Position numbers and translations under genes: made by a program. From positions 1 through 37,593 of the IMG/VR virus record IMGVR_UViG_3300033144_003540: a stretch of DNA of 37,593 bases, one strand, 5' to 3'. Source of the DNA: a virus. Each line of letters begins with the position of its first letter. The first letter of the stretch is position 1. Positions 6,988 through 14,732 of this stretch are shown here, in pieces. The notes under the pieces were generated by a model. That model made no database searches. It was not told the DNA's origin and worked only from the letters and a program-made list of their open reading frames with translations.

Positions 6988-7265
6988 TCCTCATAGCACT
7001 GAGCCTGATCCTGCTGACCCCGGCCGCGCTCTACCCGACCGGCAGGCGCCCGGACGTGCCCTACTCGCTGTCAGATCTGGTCCGGCAGGAATGCATGGCC
7101 GAAGTCTGGGAGACCAAAGTCCTCCAGGCGATCCACGGCACGGGCTACCGGATGGAATGGCGCGGCGACCAGCTCTGGTTTTACCGCGGCGGAGAATGGT
7201 GCCGCTACACGATACGGGAGAACCTGATCCCGAAGGGATGGAGAGATGAAAAAGCGGACGTATAG
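6969..7265 (+). CDS. Small exported or membrane-anchored protein
   Basis: A 98-residue protein overlapping the previous gene by 19 bases and the next by 20. Residues 1-24 (MRGRRIILIALSLILLTPAA) are a basic start followed by a hydrophobic helix, that is, a signal peptide or N-terminal anchor. The rest is a soluble segment with two Cys and a WRGDQLWFYRGGEWCRY stretch. No family recognised. An exported protein in an early operon could act in superinfection exclusion, which is inference only. Confidence 0.65.
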   Translation: MRGRRIILIALSLILLTPAALYPTGRRPDVPYSLSDLVRQECMAEVWETKVLQAIHGTGYRMEWRGDQLWFYRGGEWCRYTIRENLIPKGWRDEKADV

Positions 7266-7710
7266 CGAGACCGAGCAGCTGGCCGATGATCTTTTAAAGC
7301 GGATCGGATTCCTGCAAAGAAGACTCCAGGCGAAACAGCTGGAATATTGTGCCGAGGCCGACGCCATCGACGAAAAATATGCGCATAGTTTTAAAGAGTT
7401 TCATGACGCTATCGGACAAAAAGTGAAAGACCTCAAGGCCCTGATGAAAAAGGAAAAGGCCCTGTTTTTCAAAGACGCCGACATCGTCAGCCTGATGAAC
7501 GGCTCCCTGCTGCACCACAAAGAAGACCATGTCACCATACCGAAAACAGCCCTCGAAAAGGCCGAGGCCCAGGGCCTGACCGACGCGTACAAAGTCGTCA
7601 ATTCCATCGACCGCGGCGCCATCGAAAAATGGACCGACGAGCGGCTCGTCCTCATCGGGGCGACCCGCAAACCGAAAGAGACATTCAACTACGAGGTAAA
7701 AACCCAGTGA
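7246..7710 (+). CDS. gam: Gam-like host-nuclease inhibitor
   Basis: A 154-residue protein of the Mu Gam family. A long N-terminal coiled coil (about 8-70) leads into MKKEKALFFKDADIVSLMNG and a beta-rich core (SLLHHKEDHVTIP), ending in a helical part with AIEKWTDERLVLIGATRKPK. The middle GxL...K...VxIPK region is characteristic. By family knowledge Gam dimers are Ku-like, bind double-strand DNA ends and protect phage DNA from RecBCD. The stop overlaps the next gene in GTGA. Confidence 0.9.
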   Translation: MKKRTYSETEQLADDLLKRIGFLQRRLQAKQLEYCAEADAIDEKYAHSFKEFHDAIGQKVKDLKALMKKEKALFFKDADIVSLMNGSLLHHKEDHVTIPKTALEKAEAQGLTDAYKVVNSIDRGAIEKWTDERLVLIGATRKPKETFNYEVKTQ

Positions 7711-8207
7711 ACTTCAAATGCCCCTACTGCAGCAGAGAATGCAACTTCGTGGAAGTCATCGCCGAGGGCGACATAAAGTCGGTCATCATGCGGGTGCCGA
7801 AATTCGGCAAACACGCGAACATCGTCATGACATACTGCGAACTATTCGGGATCTCGCCCTTGAAAAAGCACACGAAAAAGCTCCTCCTGCTCATCAACGA
7901 GATGGCGAAACTCTTCGAGATGGAGTCGTTCAACTACCATAAAAAGAGCTACCGGATCAGCCGCGACGGGATCGCCGACGCCATCAACAAGACCGTCCAT
8001 CACAGCTTTCCCGACGATCTCACCAGCCACAACTATCTGAAAAAGATCATGATCGGGATAGCGGAAGAAGAAGAACGGGCCACGGGAAAGCGGGCCGAAG
8101 AAGCTCTGCTCAAAAGAGAGAAGGCGCTCAAGCGGGGAACGCACCTGGACAAAGAAGACCACCAGGACACACTGAAGAAGATAAAGAAATTTAATCAGAA
8201 TTTGTGA
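7707..8207 (+). CDS. Zinc-finger early protein, unknown
   Basis: A 166-residue protein. The start is GTG at 7707 in a GTGA overlap with gam; the longer upstream frame only shadows gam. It begins FKCPYCSRECNF, a C-x2-C-x3-C zinc-binding beginning. The middle contains SVIMRVPKFGKHANIVMTYC and helices with LLLLINEMAKLFEMESFNY and YRISRDGIADAINKTV, suggestive of a DNA-binding helical domain. The C-terminus is a highly charged coil. It is found beside gam in related phages; I know no function. Confidence 0.7.
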   Translation: MNFKCPYCSRECNFVEVIAEGDIKSVIMRVPKFGKHANIVMTYCELFGISPLKKHTKKLLLLINEMAKLFEMESFNYHKKSYRISRDGIADAINKTVHHSFPDDLTSHNYLKKIMIGIAEEEERATGKRAEEALLKREKALKRGTHLDKEDHQDTLKKIKKFNQNL

Positions 8208-8215
8208 GGTGAAAT

Positions 8216-8317
8216 ATGATCAGCCTGTACATCGCAGCCATTGTGATCGGAATATTTACACTGGCATTCTGCCGGATCGCCGCGCGGCCATACCCACACA
8301 TACGAGGGGAGCGGTAG
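8216..8317 (+). CDS. Tiny membrane peptide (33 aa)
   Basis: ATG at 8216 is preceded by GAGGTGAAAT and ends TAG at 8315-8317, one base before the next ATG. The sequence MISLYIAAIVIGIFTLAFCR is one hydrophobic helix followed by a basic tail. Good spacing and ribosome-binding site support translation. Function unknown. Confidence 0.5.
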   Translation: MISLYIAAIVIGIFTLAFCRIAARPYPHIRGER

Positions 8318-8318
8318 T

Positions 8319-8546
8319 ATGAAAAAGAGCATGAGAGCGAACATCGCGAAGCGGATTGTCGAAGGGATCAGAAAGGGCACCATCACCGTCGATCGCGACG
8401 GCGTGATCAGGCGCAGGAAACCGATCACGGGCGAAGAGGGGCCGGCACTCAAACGCAAACTGTCGAAATACATCATACTGCGCATGGGGCGCGAAGGCGC
8501 GCGACTCAATGCGGCGGGATTCTGGTATGTCCCCGAGGGACAATAG
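8319..8546 (+). CDS. Small basic hypothetical protein
   Basis: A 75-residue, strongly basic protein with GAGGGGAG upstream. It shows AKRIVEGIRKGTITVDRDGV and a C-terminal GREGARLNAAGFWYV. The N-terminal part could be a short helix-turn-helix or nucleic-acid-binding element. No family recognised. It lies between the tiny membrane peptide and the Com-like gene, with stop and start adjoining (TAG ATG). Confidence 0.6.
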   Translation: MKKSMRANIAKRIVEGIRKGTITVDRDGVIRRRKPITGEEGPALKRKLSKYIILRMGREGARLNAAGFWYVPEGQ

Positions 8547-8792
8547 ATGATCAACCCCGGATATATATCGGTCGTAAGAAAAGAGGAATGGCCCATCGCC
8601 GCCGGGCCGGTGATCTACTGCCCCAAGTGTGGAAAGCCTCTGATGGAGGCGGTCGCCGACAAAATAAAAATCCGTTGCAAATCCTGCGGGAGATGGGTGT
8701 ATTTGGAAAAAAGGGAGGGGAAACCAAGCAATAGGGCTGCTGTTCTGAACGCCGACACGGACAACACAAATCCCATAAAAAAGATGGGGTAG
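8547..8792 (+). CDS. com: Com-like zinc-ribbon regulator
   Basis: An 81-residue protein with two CxxC pairs, C25/C28 (IYCPKCGKPL) and C44/C47 (IKIRCKSCGRWVYLEK), spaced and worded like Mu Com (IEIRCPRC...). Mu Com is a translational activator that binds mom mRNA and melts an inhibitory stem-loop. Here no mom or other DNA-modification gene follows. Instead a noncoding region with promoters and a strong hairpin lies directly downstream, so its target is unclear. The C-terminal tail (about 60-81) is polar and probably disordered. It is the last gene of the early operon. Confidence 0.75.
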   Translation: MINPGYISVVRKEEWPIAAGPVIYCPKCGKPLMEAVADKIKIRCKSCGRWVYLEKREGKPSNRAAVLNADTDNTNPIKKMG

Positions 8793-8821
8793 TTGATATC
8801 AGGGAATTAAACCTTGATAAT
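8793..8821 (+). promoter_or_regulatory. Putative late promoter 1
   Basis: TTGATA (8793-8798), a 17-base spacer and GATAAT (8816-8821) form a good sigma70 promoter starting right at the com-like stop codon. It is followed 51 bases later by a second promoter-like sequence with the same -10. Confidence 0.6.
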
Positions 8822-8849
8822 AAATGGTTATGCGGCAACAAAAGACCTC

Positions 8850-8878
8850 TTGACAATAACTGAAGTTAAGTAGATAAT
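8850..8878 (+). promoter_or_regulatory. Putative late promoter 2
   Basis: TTGACA (8850-8855), a 17-base spacer and GATAAT (8873-8878). It is near consensus and lies in the only long noncoding gap between early and lysis genes. The spacer contains the short inverted element AACTGAAGTT. Such a strong core promoter would not obviously need a Mor/C-type activator, so repression or attenuation is expected. Confidence 0.7.
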
Positions 8879-8938
8879 ACCAGCCACTAAAAATTTCGCG
8901 CGGCCCGCCCGCCATAAGTAATATCGTAGCGGCTTTCA

Positions 8939-8986
8939 CAGCCCGATCAACCGGAAAACTTCCGGATGATCGGGCTGTTTGTGTTT
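8939..8986 (+). terminator. Strong hairpin: terminator or attenuator
   Basis: CAGCCCGATCA (8939-8949) pairs perfectly with TGATCGGGCTG (8967-8977). The interior can pair further (CCGGAA with TTCCGG), and TTTGTGTTT follows. It resembles an intrinsic terminator with an imperfect T-tract and lies about 55 bases downstream of the late promoter start point and 10 bases before the Shine-Dalgarno of the endopeptidase gene. It could end early transcripts, attenuate late ones, or be a target for the Com-like protein. Confidence 0.65.
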
Positions 8987-8998
8987 AAGGAGTCGGAC

Positions 8999-9295
8999 AT
9001 GCTGATCAAGGCCGGAGTGGACATATCGAGGCTCAAACCGCAGATCAGAAAAAAGCTGCGGGCGATCGAACAGCTTTTTATTCAGCGCGACGATGAACTG
9101 GTCATCACCTCCACCTATGAGGGCACGCATTCCGCGGGCTCTCTTCATTATGCCGACCTCGCCATCGATACCCGATATCCGAGAAAATACAGAGGAACAA
9201 TCGTCGATCAGCTGAAAGCCGAACTCGGCCCGGACTATGACGTCGTCGCCGAGGGCGATCATATCCATATCGAATATGACCCGGAGGTGAGCTGA
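8999..9295 (+). CDS. M15-type peptidoglycan endopeptidase (endolysin)
   Basis: A 98-residue zinc peptidase of the LAS/M15 type. The motif THSAGSLHYADLAID gives H50 and D57, and the C-terminal EGDHIHIEY gives H88/H90, the usual zinc ligands and catalytic pair. The start at 8999 is chosen because AAGGAG lies just before it; an earlier ATG at 8966 falls inside the hairpin. Single-domain M15 enzymes of this length are common endolysins in Mu-like phages and cut the peptide cross-link. There is no signal peptide, so release would need a holin, probably the small membrane protein at 9924-10115. Confidence 0.85.
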   Translation: MLIKAGVDISRLKPQIRKKLRAIEQLFIQRDDELVITSTYEGTHSAGSLHYADLAIDTRYPRKYRGTIVDQLKAELGPDYDVVAEGDHIHIEYDPEVS

Positions 9296-9297
9296 TC

Positions 9298-9924
9298 ATG
9301 TCTGAGCGCATAACACCCTACAACGAAATCCGCGACAAACTTCGCACCGGCGACCGGCTCGACTTCATCTCTCCCGGCCTCATCGGCAAAACGATCAGCC
9401 TGTTCTCCGCCCGGACGCACACGACGATCATCGTCCGCCTGCGCGAATACGAGGGCGAGGAAAAGCGCCGCTTCTTTCTCGAGGCGGACGCGATCAGGGG
9501 ATTTTCTCTGACCCGCGTGTCGAAGCGGCTCGAAGGATACCGGGGAAAGATCTGGTGGACGCCCCTGCGGCCCGAGTTTGAAGAGGCCCGGAGATACATC
9601 GGGACCGAGGCGTTCGGGATGGTGGGCACCCGGTATGACATCGAAGGGCTGTTCGGCAACCTGGGCGGACACGTCCCCGAAGGGATCGCCGCCCTGTTCT
9701 GCTCCGAGGCCGTCTGGATCGCCACGCGAAAGGGCGTCATTGCCTCCAACGATCCGGAGCTCGCCGAGCGTGTCGGCGCGGACTGGATGACCATCAATTA
9801 CAAGGCCGCCAGGCCGGGCGACTTCCTCAACTTCGACAATACATATCTCGACCCGGTGCGGATCGCGATCGAGTCCGACAAGATGCCCAAACCCTGGCCG
9901 GAACCGGAGGAGGGAGACCTGTGA
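9298..9924 (+). CDS. YiiX-like permuted papain-fold hydrolase
   Basis: A 208-residue protein. TGDRLDFISPGLIGKTIS (about 17-34) followed by ARTHTTIIVRL (H41), and later AALFCSEAVWIA (C135), is the layout of permuted NlpC/P60 papain-like proteins (YaeF/YiiX type). In these the His precedes the Cys and the C-terminal WMTINYKAARPGDF is conserved. In phages such proteins may hydrolyse peptidoglycan peptides or acyl bonds. It lies between endolysin and candidate holin in the lysis block. No signal peptide is seen. Activity is inferred. Confidence 0.7.
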   Translation: MSERITPYNEIRDKLRTGDRLDFISPGLIGKTISLFSARTHTTIIVRLREYEGEEKRRFFLEADAIRGFSLTRVSKRLEGYRGKIWWTPLRPEFEEARRYIGTEAFGMVGTRYDIEGLFGNLGGHVPEGIAALFCSEAVWIATRKGVIASNDPELAERVGADWMTINYKAARPGDFLNFDNTYLDPVRIAIESDKMPKPWPEPEEGDL

Positions 9925-10115
9925 TGCAGGAAGAAATAAAACCCATTGAGGGACAGATTCTGAGCGCGAAAAGGGACGTCGACGACAAGGACCTGGTCAT
10001 CGGCGCGGTCACAATCATTGCCATTATCGCGATGTTTGCCATATCCGATCCGGAGACGATCATCACCGCTGTGGTCTCCGGACTTTTTGGTATCGCCGTC
10101 GGCAGAAAAATATAA
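9924..10115 (+). CDS. Candidate holin (two membrane helices)
   Basis: A 63-residue protein. The ATG at 9924 overlaps the previous TGA (TGATG); an in-frame GTG directly before it could also serve. A charged N-terminus (QEEIKPIEGQILSAKRDVDD) is followed by two hydrophobic helices, about 23-41 (LVIGAVTIIAIIAMFAI) and 45-61 (TIITAVVSGLFGIAVG). Size, topology and position in the lysis cassette suit a holin. Holins are not conserved in sequence, so this is a positional call. Confidence 0.6.
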   Translation: MQEEIKPIEGQILSAKRDVDDKDLVIGAVTIIAIIAMFAISDPETIITAVVSGLFGIAVGRKI

Positions 10116-10125
10116 GGCGTAACGC

Positions 10126-10347
10126 ATGGACACCATCGACACGGCAAACAAAGACGCTGAGCTCTACAAAGACGCAGCCCTGGCGAACCAACTGACCGGG
10201 CGCGAAAAGGAAAAGCCGCTGTATCTCCGCGGTGTCCGATGCTGTCTCGACTGCACGGAGCCGATCCCGGAAAAGAGGCTGGAAGCAAACCCCGACGCCG
10301 TCCGGTGCGTGGCGTGCCAGGGGAAGCACGAAGGAGGCAACGGATGA
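10126..10347 (+). CDS. DksA/TraR-type zinc-finger protein
   Basis: A 73-residue protein with C40-x2-C43 and C61-x2-C64. The stretch CLDCTEPIPEKRLEANPDAV followed by RCVACQ is the C4 zinc finger of the DksA/TraR family. Small TraR-like proteins act on RNA polymerase through the secondary channel without ppGpp. They are common in Mu-like phages at this place, between the lysis genes and gp27. The N-terminal helix (DTANKDAELYKDAALANQL) matches the short coiled-coil part. Confidence 0.85.
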   Translation: MDTIDTANKDAELYKDAALANQLTGREKEKPLYLRGVRCCLDCTEPIPEKRLEANPDAVRCVACQGKHEGGNG

Positions 10348-10652
10348 GCGAGGCTGAGGCGGCACTGTTTACACGATATTTCCTGTGGCTTTTGGGCGTG
10401 GTCGGGATCTGGGGCGTAATAATTATCACAACAGTCAGATGGGTGATAGGTCGCAGCCTGAACGCCTTCGACTCGCGATTCGAAAAGGTCGAGGCGGAGA
10501 TCAAAGACATGCAGAAAACACTTCCCCTGGAATACGTCCGGCGGGAGGATTTCATACCGTTTCAAGTGCGCCTCAGCGCCAAGATGGACGCACTGGCGGC
10601 GCTCCTCTATGAGCAGAAAGGTCGCAACAAGACAAAGGAGACGGGGATATGA
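10344..10652 (+). CDS. Membrane-anchored coiled-coil protein of lysis region
   Basis: A 102-residue protein starting at the ATG in an ATGA overlap with the zinc-finger gene. A single hydrophobic helix at about 12-35 (LWLLGVVGIWGVIIITTVRW) is followed by an amphipathic coiled coil (about 38-65) and LEYVRREDFIPFQVRLSAKM. Type II membrane proteins with a coiled coil in this position could be i-spanin-like or accessory holins. The family is familiar from Mu-like phages but not functionally defined. Confidence 0.65.
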   Translation: MSEAEAALFTRYFLWLLGVVGIWGVIIITTVRWVIGRSLNAFDSRFEKVEAEIKDMQKTLPLEYVRREDFIPFQVRLSAKMDALAALLYEQKGRNKTKETGI

Positions 10653-10966
10653 GCAAGACCGTGGACATGGAAAAGGCAATTCGCGAGCAGGCTCGATGGC
10701 TGGTGCTCGAAACATTGAACGCGGGGCGCCCCATAGGAGCGGGCGACGCGACGATCCTGATTGCCATCCAGGGGATCATCGGGAGCGCGACCCTCCTCGA
10801 TATCAGGCGCGAGATGGATTACCTGCTGGACCGCAACCTGATCAAGATCGACGGCAAGGGCCTCGGCCCGGTATGGCACGCGGAACTGACACACCACGGC
10901 GTCGATGTGGTGGAATATACCGTGGAATGCTACCCCGGAATCGCCCGGCCGAATAAATGGTGGTGA
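10649..10966 (+). CDS. Winged-helix phage protein (VpaChn25_0724-like)
   Basis: A 105-residue protein whose first half is helical (MEKAIREQARWLVLETLNAG), followed by a wing-like segment LLDIRREMDYLLDRNLIKID and then LTHHGVDVVEYTVECYPGIARP. The pattern of a helix-turn-helix, then 'LT..G.DV..G....PGI.RP', matches a family found directly upstream of gp27 in Mu-like phages. Its role is unknown and may involve DNA packaging initiation together with the small terminase. It overlaps the preceding gene by four bases. Confidence 0.75.
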   Translation: MSKTVDMEKAIREQARWLVLETLNAGRPIGAGDATILIAIQGIIGSATLLDIRREMDYLLDRNLIKIDGKGLGPVWHAELTHHGVDVVEYTVECYPGIARPNKWW

Positions 10967-10967
10967 G

Positions 10968-11549
10968 ATGCAGAGATCGAAGATCAGTCAACTGCCGGAG
11001 GACGTCCGGGAAGAGTTTGAACAGCTTCTCATTGCGAGCGGGTTCGCGGACTATACGAAATGGACCGAGTGGCTGAATGAAAAAGGGTTTGAGGTCAGCC
11101 GTTCGTCCGTGGCTCGCGATGGGCAGAAGCTCCAGCGGCGCCTGAATGCGATTAGAGTTGCCACGGATGGGGCCAGGGCGATCGCAAAGGCCAGCCCTGA
11201 CGACGAGGGGCTGATGGCAGCCGCAACAATTCGCCTGCTTCAGGAAAAGATTTTTACCCTGATGGTGGGAATGGAAGAAATCGACGCGGCGGATGTCGAT
11301 ATCGCGAAACTCGGTCGCATGATTGCCGATCTCAGCCGGGCCGCGATTTCGCAGAAGAAATGGCAGGGCGAGGTCGTACACATGAAAGATCTTCCCAACA
11401 ATGTCGATCGCCCGGCCCTGTTCCTGGAAAGTCTGAAATTTATTGTCGGGGTATTGAAGGAAAATGACCCCGAAGGGCTGAAAACAATAGACCGAAACTT
11501 CGACGCGATCGTCAATCGCTTCAAGGGGCAATATGCAAAAGCGTCCTAA
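10968..11549 (+). CDS. Small terminase subunit (Mu gp27, DUF3486)
   Basis: A 193-residue protein starting at ATG 10968, two bases after the previous stop; longer upstream extensions only shadow that gene. SKISQLPEDVREEFEQLLIA at the N-terminus and FADYTKWTEWLNEKGFEVSR with SSVARDGQKL are the hallmark of the DUF3486 family, with a helix-turn-helix at about 25-60 that selects DNA. The rest is helical and oligomerising. It overlaps the large terminase by 17 bases. In Mu, packaging starts near the left (c) end and proceeds by headful into host DNA. Confidence 0.9.
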   Translation: MQRSKISQLPEDVREEFEQLLIASGFADYTKWTEWLNEKGFEVSRSSVARDGQKLQRRLNAIRVATDGARAIAKASPDDEGLMAAATIRLLQEKIFTLMVGMEEIDAADVDIAKLGRMIADLSRAAISQKKWQGEVVHMKDLPNNVDRPALFLESLKFIVGVLKENDPEGLKTIDRNFDAIVNRFKGQYAKAS

Positions 11550-13077
11550 ATTAACAGAGACCCGTTTCGACCAGTGGGTGGATGATCTCCGCGTCTGGAT
11601 TAAGGATAGCGTATCTCCATTTGAAGATGACACGCCCGAAAAACAAGCGGACCGCATCGAAAAAGGGAGAGGAGATGTCCAATATTTCTGCGCCACCTAT
11701 CTCCCCCACTATTTTACGGCGGAATTCGCCGAATTTCACGAGGAGTGGGAGGCCCTTTCGGAGATCCGGAACGAGGCTGTCTTCGTCGCCGCCCCCAGAG
11801 AGCACGCTAAATCCACTTTCTTTACTTTTGGCGTCCTGATCAGGAACATCTGTTACAAGTCCCGCATGTTCCAGATCGTTATATCGGACACGAACGACCA
11901 GGCCACGAGATTCACCGTGGCGATCCGGGCGGAGCTGGAGGATAACCCTCGTATCCGCCACGATTTTGGAAATTTACAGAGTGCCTATGGCCGACGGAGC
12001 GTGACCTGGCAAAAAAACGATTTTACGTGTTCAAACGGTGTCCAGGTACTCGCCCGAGGGCACGGAGAAAAGGTCCGCGGCCTGAAAAATCGCCAGTATC
12101 GGCCGGATTATGTCGTCGCCGACGACTTTGAAAACGATGAAAACGTCGAAAACCCGAAGATGGTCACGAAGGGAATGAAATGGCTCAAGCGAGCCGTCAT
12201 CGGTTCCCTGGGCGAGGGCTTTACCTTCGTGATGGTTGGCAATCTTTTTCACCCGAAGAGCGCTTTGTCACAATTTATCGCCGAAAAAGACGAGGACGGG
12301 AGCCCCCTGTATGTGGGGCGCATATATCGCGCCTGGCTCGACTATGGCAAACCAACACAGCGGCCCCTCTGGCCCGCCTTATGGCCTCCTGAACGGCTCA
12401 AAAAAAAGCGCCGCCAGATGAGCACCATCGATTTCAATGCCGAGATGATGAATCTCACCGGCGCCGAGGATTCACCCTTCCCCGAAAAGTGGCTCACCTA
12501 TTACGAACCCGAGGAAATCTCCGGGAAAACGCTCCAGGTGGCAACGGCAACCGATCCGAGCGCGAAGTCGGGGGAGGCGAACGACTACAAGGCGACGGTC
12601 ACTGTCGGCCTCGACCGGGACACCATGATTTTCTACGTCCTCCATGCCTGGATCCGCCACGCGAGCCCCGGCGCAATGTTTGTTGCCTGTTACCAGCAGC
12701 ACGATGAATATCATGGCCGCGTCGGAATAGAAGAAAACATGCTTTATGATTTTCTCCACGAGGCAATCCAGAGCTACGCGAAGGAAAAGGGGCGATATCT
12801 TCCCTGGCTGGCGATCCAGCACTCGACCAACAAAGAGGGGCGTATCCGGGGAACGCTTGAATATATTTATGAGTACGGAAAGATACGCTTTCAGAGGGGG
12901 CACAGTGACCAGGATCTGCTGATCGAGCAGCTGGTGTTCCTGCTCAACAAAAATATCAATGACGACGGACCCGATGCCTTGGAAATGGCCGTCAGTATGG
13001 CGCAGGAAGGTGGCGGCCCCATCGAATACGAAACCGTGGCAAAGCGCCGGGACTTCGCCGGCAGAGGAGCATACTGA
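11533..13077 (+). CDS. Large terminase subunit (Mu gp28)
   Basis: A 514-residue packaging motor. The ATPase domain shows a Walker-A-like loop at 88-95 (PREHAKST) and Walker B YVVADDFE with D196/D197. The RNase H-like nuclease domain starts around 335 (ATDPSAKSG, D341) and includes a late acidic motif DDGPDALEMA (D478, D481). The length suits the family. Its stop TGA overlaps the portal start codon (TGATG). It would cut concatemeric or integrated DNA and translocate it through the portal encoded next. Confidence 0.93.
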   Translation: MQKRPKLTETRFDQWVDDLRVWIKDSVSPFEDDTPEKQADRIEKGRGDVQYFCATYLPHYFTAEFAEFHEEWEALSEIRNEAVFVAAPREHAKSTFFTFGVLIRNICYKSRMFQIVISDTNDQATRFTVAIRAELEDNPRIRHDFGNLQSAYGRRSVTWQKNDFTCSNGVQVLARGHGEKVRGLKNRQYRPDYVVADDFENDENVENPKMVTKGMKWLKRAVIGSLGEGFTFVMVGNLFHPKSALSQFIAEKDEDGSPLYVGRIYRAWLDYGKPTQRPLWPALWPPERLKKKRRQMSTIDFNAEMMNLTGAEDSPFPEKWLTYYEPEEISGKTLQVATATDPSAKSGEANDYKATVTVGLDRDTMIFYVLHAWIRHASPGAMFVACYQQHDEYHGRVGIEENMLYDFLHEAIQSYAKEKGRYLPWLAIQHSTNKEGRIRGTLEYIYEYGKIRFQRGHSDQDLLIEQLVFLLNKNINDDGPDALEMAVSMAQEGGGPIEYETVAKRRDFAGRGAY

Positions 13078-14675
13078 TGTTGCTGGATCAATTCGGCAGG
13101 CCGATAAAAAAGATGGAGAAACAGCCCGAGCGGCGCGAGATCGCCGTGACCGCGGTGCGCGACCGCTGGAGTTCATACCCCAGCTCCGGTCTGACACCCG
13201 GCAAGCTGGCGACGATTTTCAAAGAAGCCGACGGGGGCAGCGTCTACCGGCAGGCCGAGCTGTTCGAAGAGATGGAGGAGAAAGACACACATCTCTTTTC
13301 GGAATTCCAGACCCGGAAGAATGCCGTCCTCGGCCTCGACTACGATATCGAGCCGTACGACTCCAGCAATGAAGCTAAAAAGATAGCCGAATTCTGCGCG
13401 GACGTCCTGTTTAACCTGCCCTCGTTCGAGGAGTCACAGCTCGACAGTCTCGACTCCATCCCGAAGGGATATTCCATACAGGAACTCATCTGGGACGTCG
13501 TTGGCGGCAAGGCTGTGATTGCCGGGTTCAAGTGGATCCACGCGAAAAAAGCCGTGTTTACAGACTTCGAAAAGAACATGTGGGAGCCGGCGGTCAGAAT
13601 ACCGAGGATCATCACCGAGGCGGAGCCGATCAACGGCGAGGATCTGCCGCCGTTCAAACTCGTATATCACCGGTACAAAGCCCGTTCGGGATACGACACC
13701 CGCGCGGGGATCCTGCGCACCTGCGCCTGGATGTACCTGTTCAAAAACTATGGAATCAAAGACTGGGTGGCATTCGCCGAGGTCTTCGGCATGCCGCTGC
13801 GCGTGGGGAAATATGATGCAGGCGCTTCGAAGGATGACAAGGACGCGCTCAAACTCGCCATCCAGTCCCTGGGCACCGACGCCGCCGGGATCATATCAAA
13901 GAACACCGAGATCGAATTTATCGAGTCGGTCAAAAACGCGTCGAAAGATAACATATTTGAGACCCTGGCGAAGTTCTGCAACGGGGAAATGTCAAAGGCC
14001 ATCCTCGGGCAGACCGCGACGACCGAAGGGACACCCGGCAAGCTCGGCGCCGATGACGCGCAGTCCGCCGTCCGCCAGGACCTCATCGAATCCGACGCGG
14101 GGTCCCTGGCAAACACAAACCGATTCCAGGTCCTGCGTCCCCTGGTCGGCTACAATTTCGGATGGGACAAGGCCCTTCCCTGGTACCGGATAAAATACGA
14201 GGCGCCGGAGGACCTCGAATATTACTCCGAGGTTTACGATCGCCTGCACAAAATGAACTTTCCACTCAGCGCGAAGCACGTCTCCGAGCGGTTCGGCGTG
14301 CCCCTGCCCGATCCGAAAGACAAGGATGATTTCGTCCTTCCGGCGGGGACAGGACCGGCACCCTTCGCGATGCGGCGCGTGGCCGCCAAAAACAGGCGAT
14401 TCTCGCCCGAGCAGGAAGCACTCGAGCAGGAAGCACTCGAGCAGTTAAACCTCCGGACGGGCAAAGAGGCCCCAGGGGCCGTCTCAGCGATTCTGGGGCC
14501 GGCCAGGGAACTGATCCTGTCCGCCGGATCCCTGGAAGAGATCAGGGACAAAATATACGAGGCGTATTCCGACATGGATCCCCGCGCCCTCGAGGACCTC
14601 GTCGCGCGGGCAATATACACGGCCGACCTGTACGGCCGATCGACAATAGAGGAAAAAACAGGGGACATGACCTGA
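13077..14675 (+). CDS. Portal protein (Mu gp29, DUF935)
   Basis: A 532-residue portal, starting MLLDQFGRPIKKMEKQPERR, the typical DUF935 opening (LxDxxGxP). RWSSYPSSGLTPGKLATIF, LFEEMEEKDTHLFSEFQTRK and ILGQTATTEGTPGKLGADDA are recognisable family blocks. Near the C-terminus a short tandem repeat EQEALEQEALEQ (about 446-457) looks like recent slippage. The last codons (GDMT, then TGA at 14673-14675) fall inside a REP-like inverted repeat, so the native C-terminus has been replaced or trimmed by insertion of that repeat. Confidence 0.93.
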   Translation: MLLDQFGRPIKKMEKQPERREIAVTAVRDRWSSYPSSGLTPGKLATIFKEADGGSVYRQAELFEEMEEKDTHLFSEFQTRKNAVLGLDYDIEPYDSSNEAKKIAEFCADVLFNLPSFEESQLDSLDSIPKGYSIQELIWDVVGGKAVIAGFKWIHAKKAVFTDFEKNMWEPAVRIPRIITEAEPINGEDLPPFKLVYHRYKARSGYDTRAGILRTCAWMYLFKNYGIKDWVAFAEVFGMPLRVGKYDAGASKDDKDALKLAIQSLGTDAAGIISKNTEIEFIESVKNASKDNIFETLAKFCNGEMSKAILGQTATTEGTPGKLGADDAQSAVRQDLIESDAGSLANTNRFQVLRPLVGYNFGWDKALPWYRIKYEAPEDLEYYSEVYDRLHKMNFPLSAKHVSERFGVPLPDPKDKDDFVLPAGTGPAPFAMRRVAAKNRRFSPEQEALEQEALEQLNLRTGKEAPGAVSAILGPARELILSAGSLEEIRDKIYEAYSDMDPRALEDLVARAIYTADLYGRSTIEEKTGDMT

Positions 14676-14706
14676 TTTAGTTTTATCAAATCAGGATCGT
14701 GTCCCC
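14661..14706. repeat. REP-like inverted repeat, copy 1
   Basis: GGGGACATGACCTGATTT pairs with AAATCAGGATCGTGTCCCC around a short loop. It is 46 bases long and homologous to copies at 20489-20534 and 27048-27093. Compensating changes (CTGATTT with AAATCAG here, CCGATTT with AAATCGG in the other copies) keep the stem paired, which implies selection or parallel origin of whole units. The portal stop codon lies inside it. Confidence 0.85.
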
Positions 14707-14732
14707 AGGGCACAGAAACAGGAAAGAAAAAA

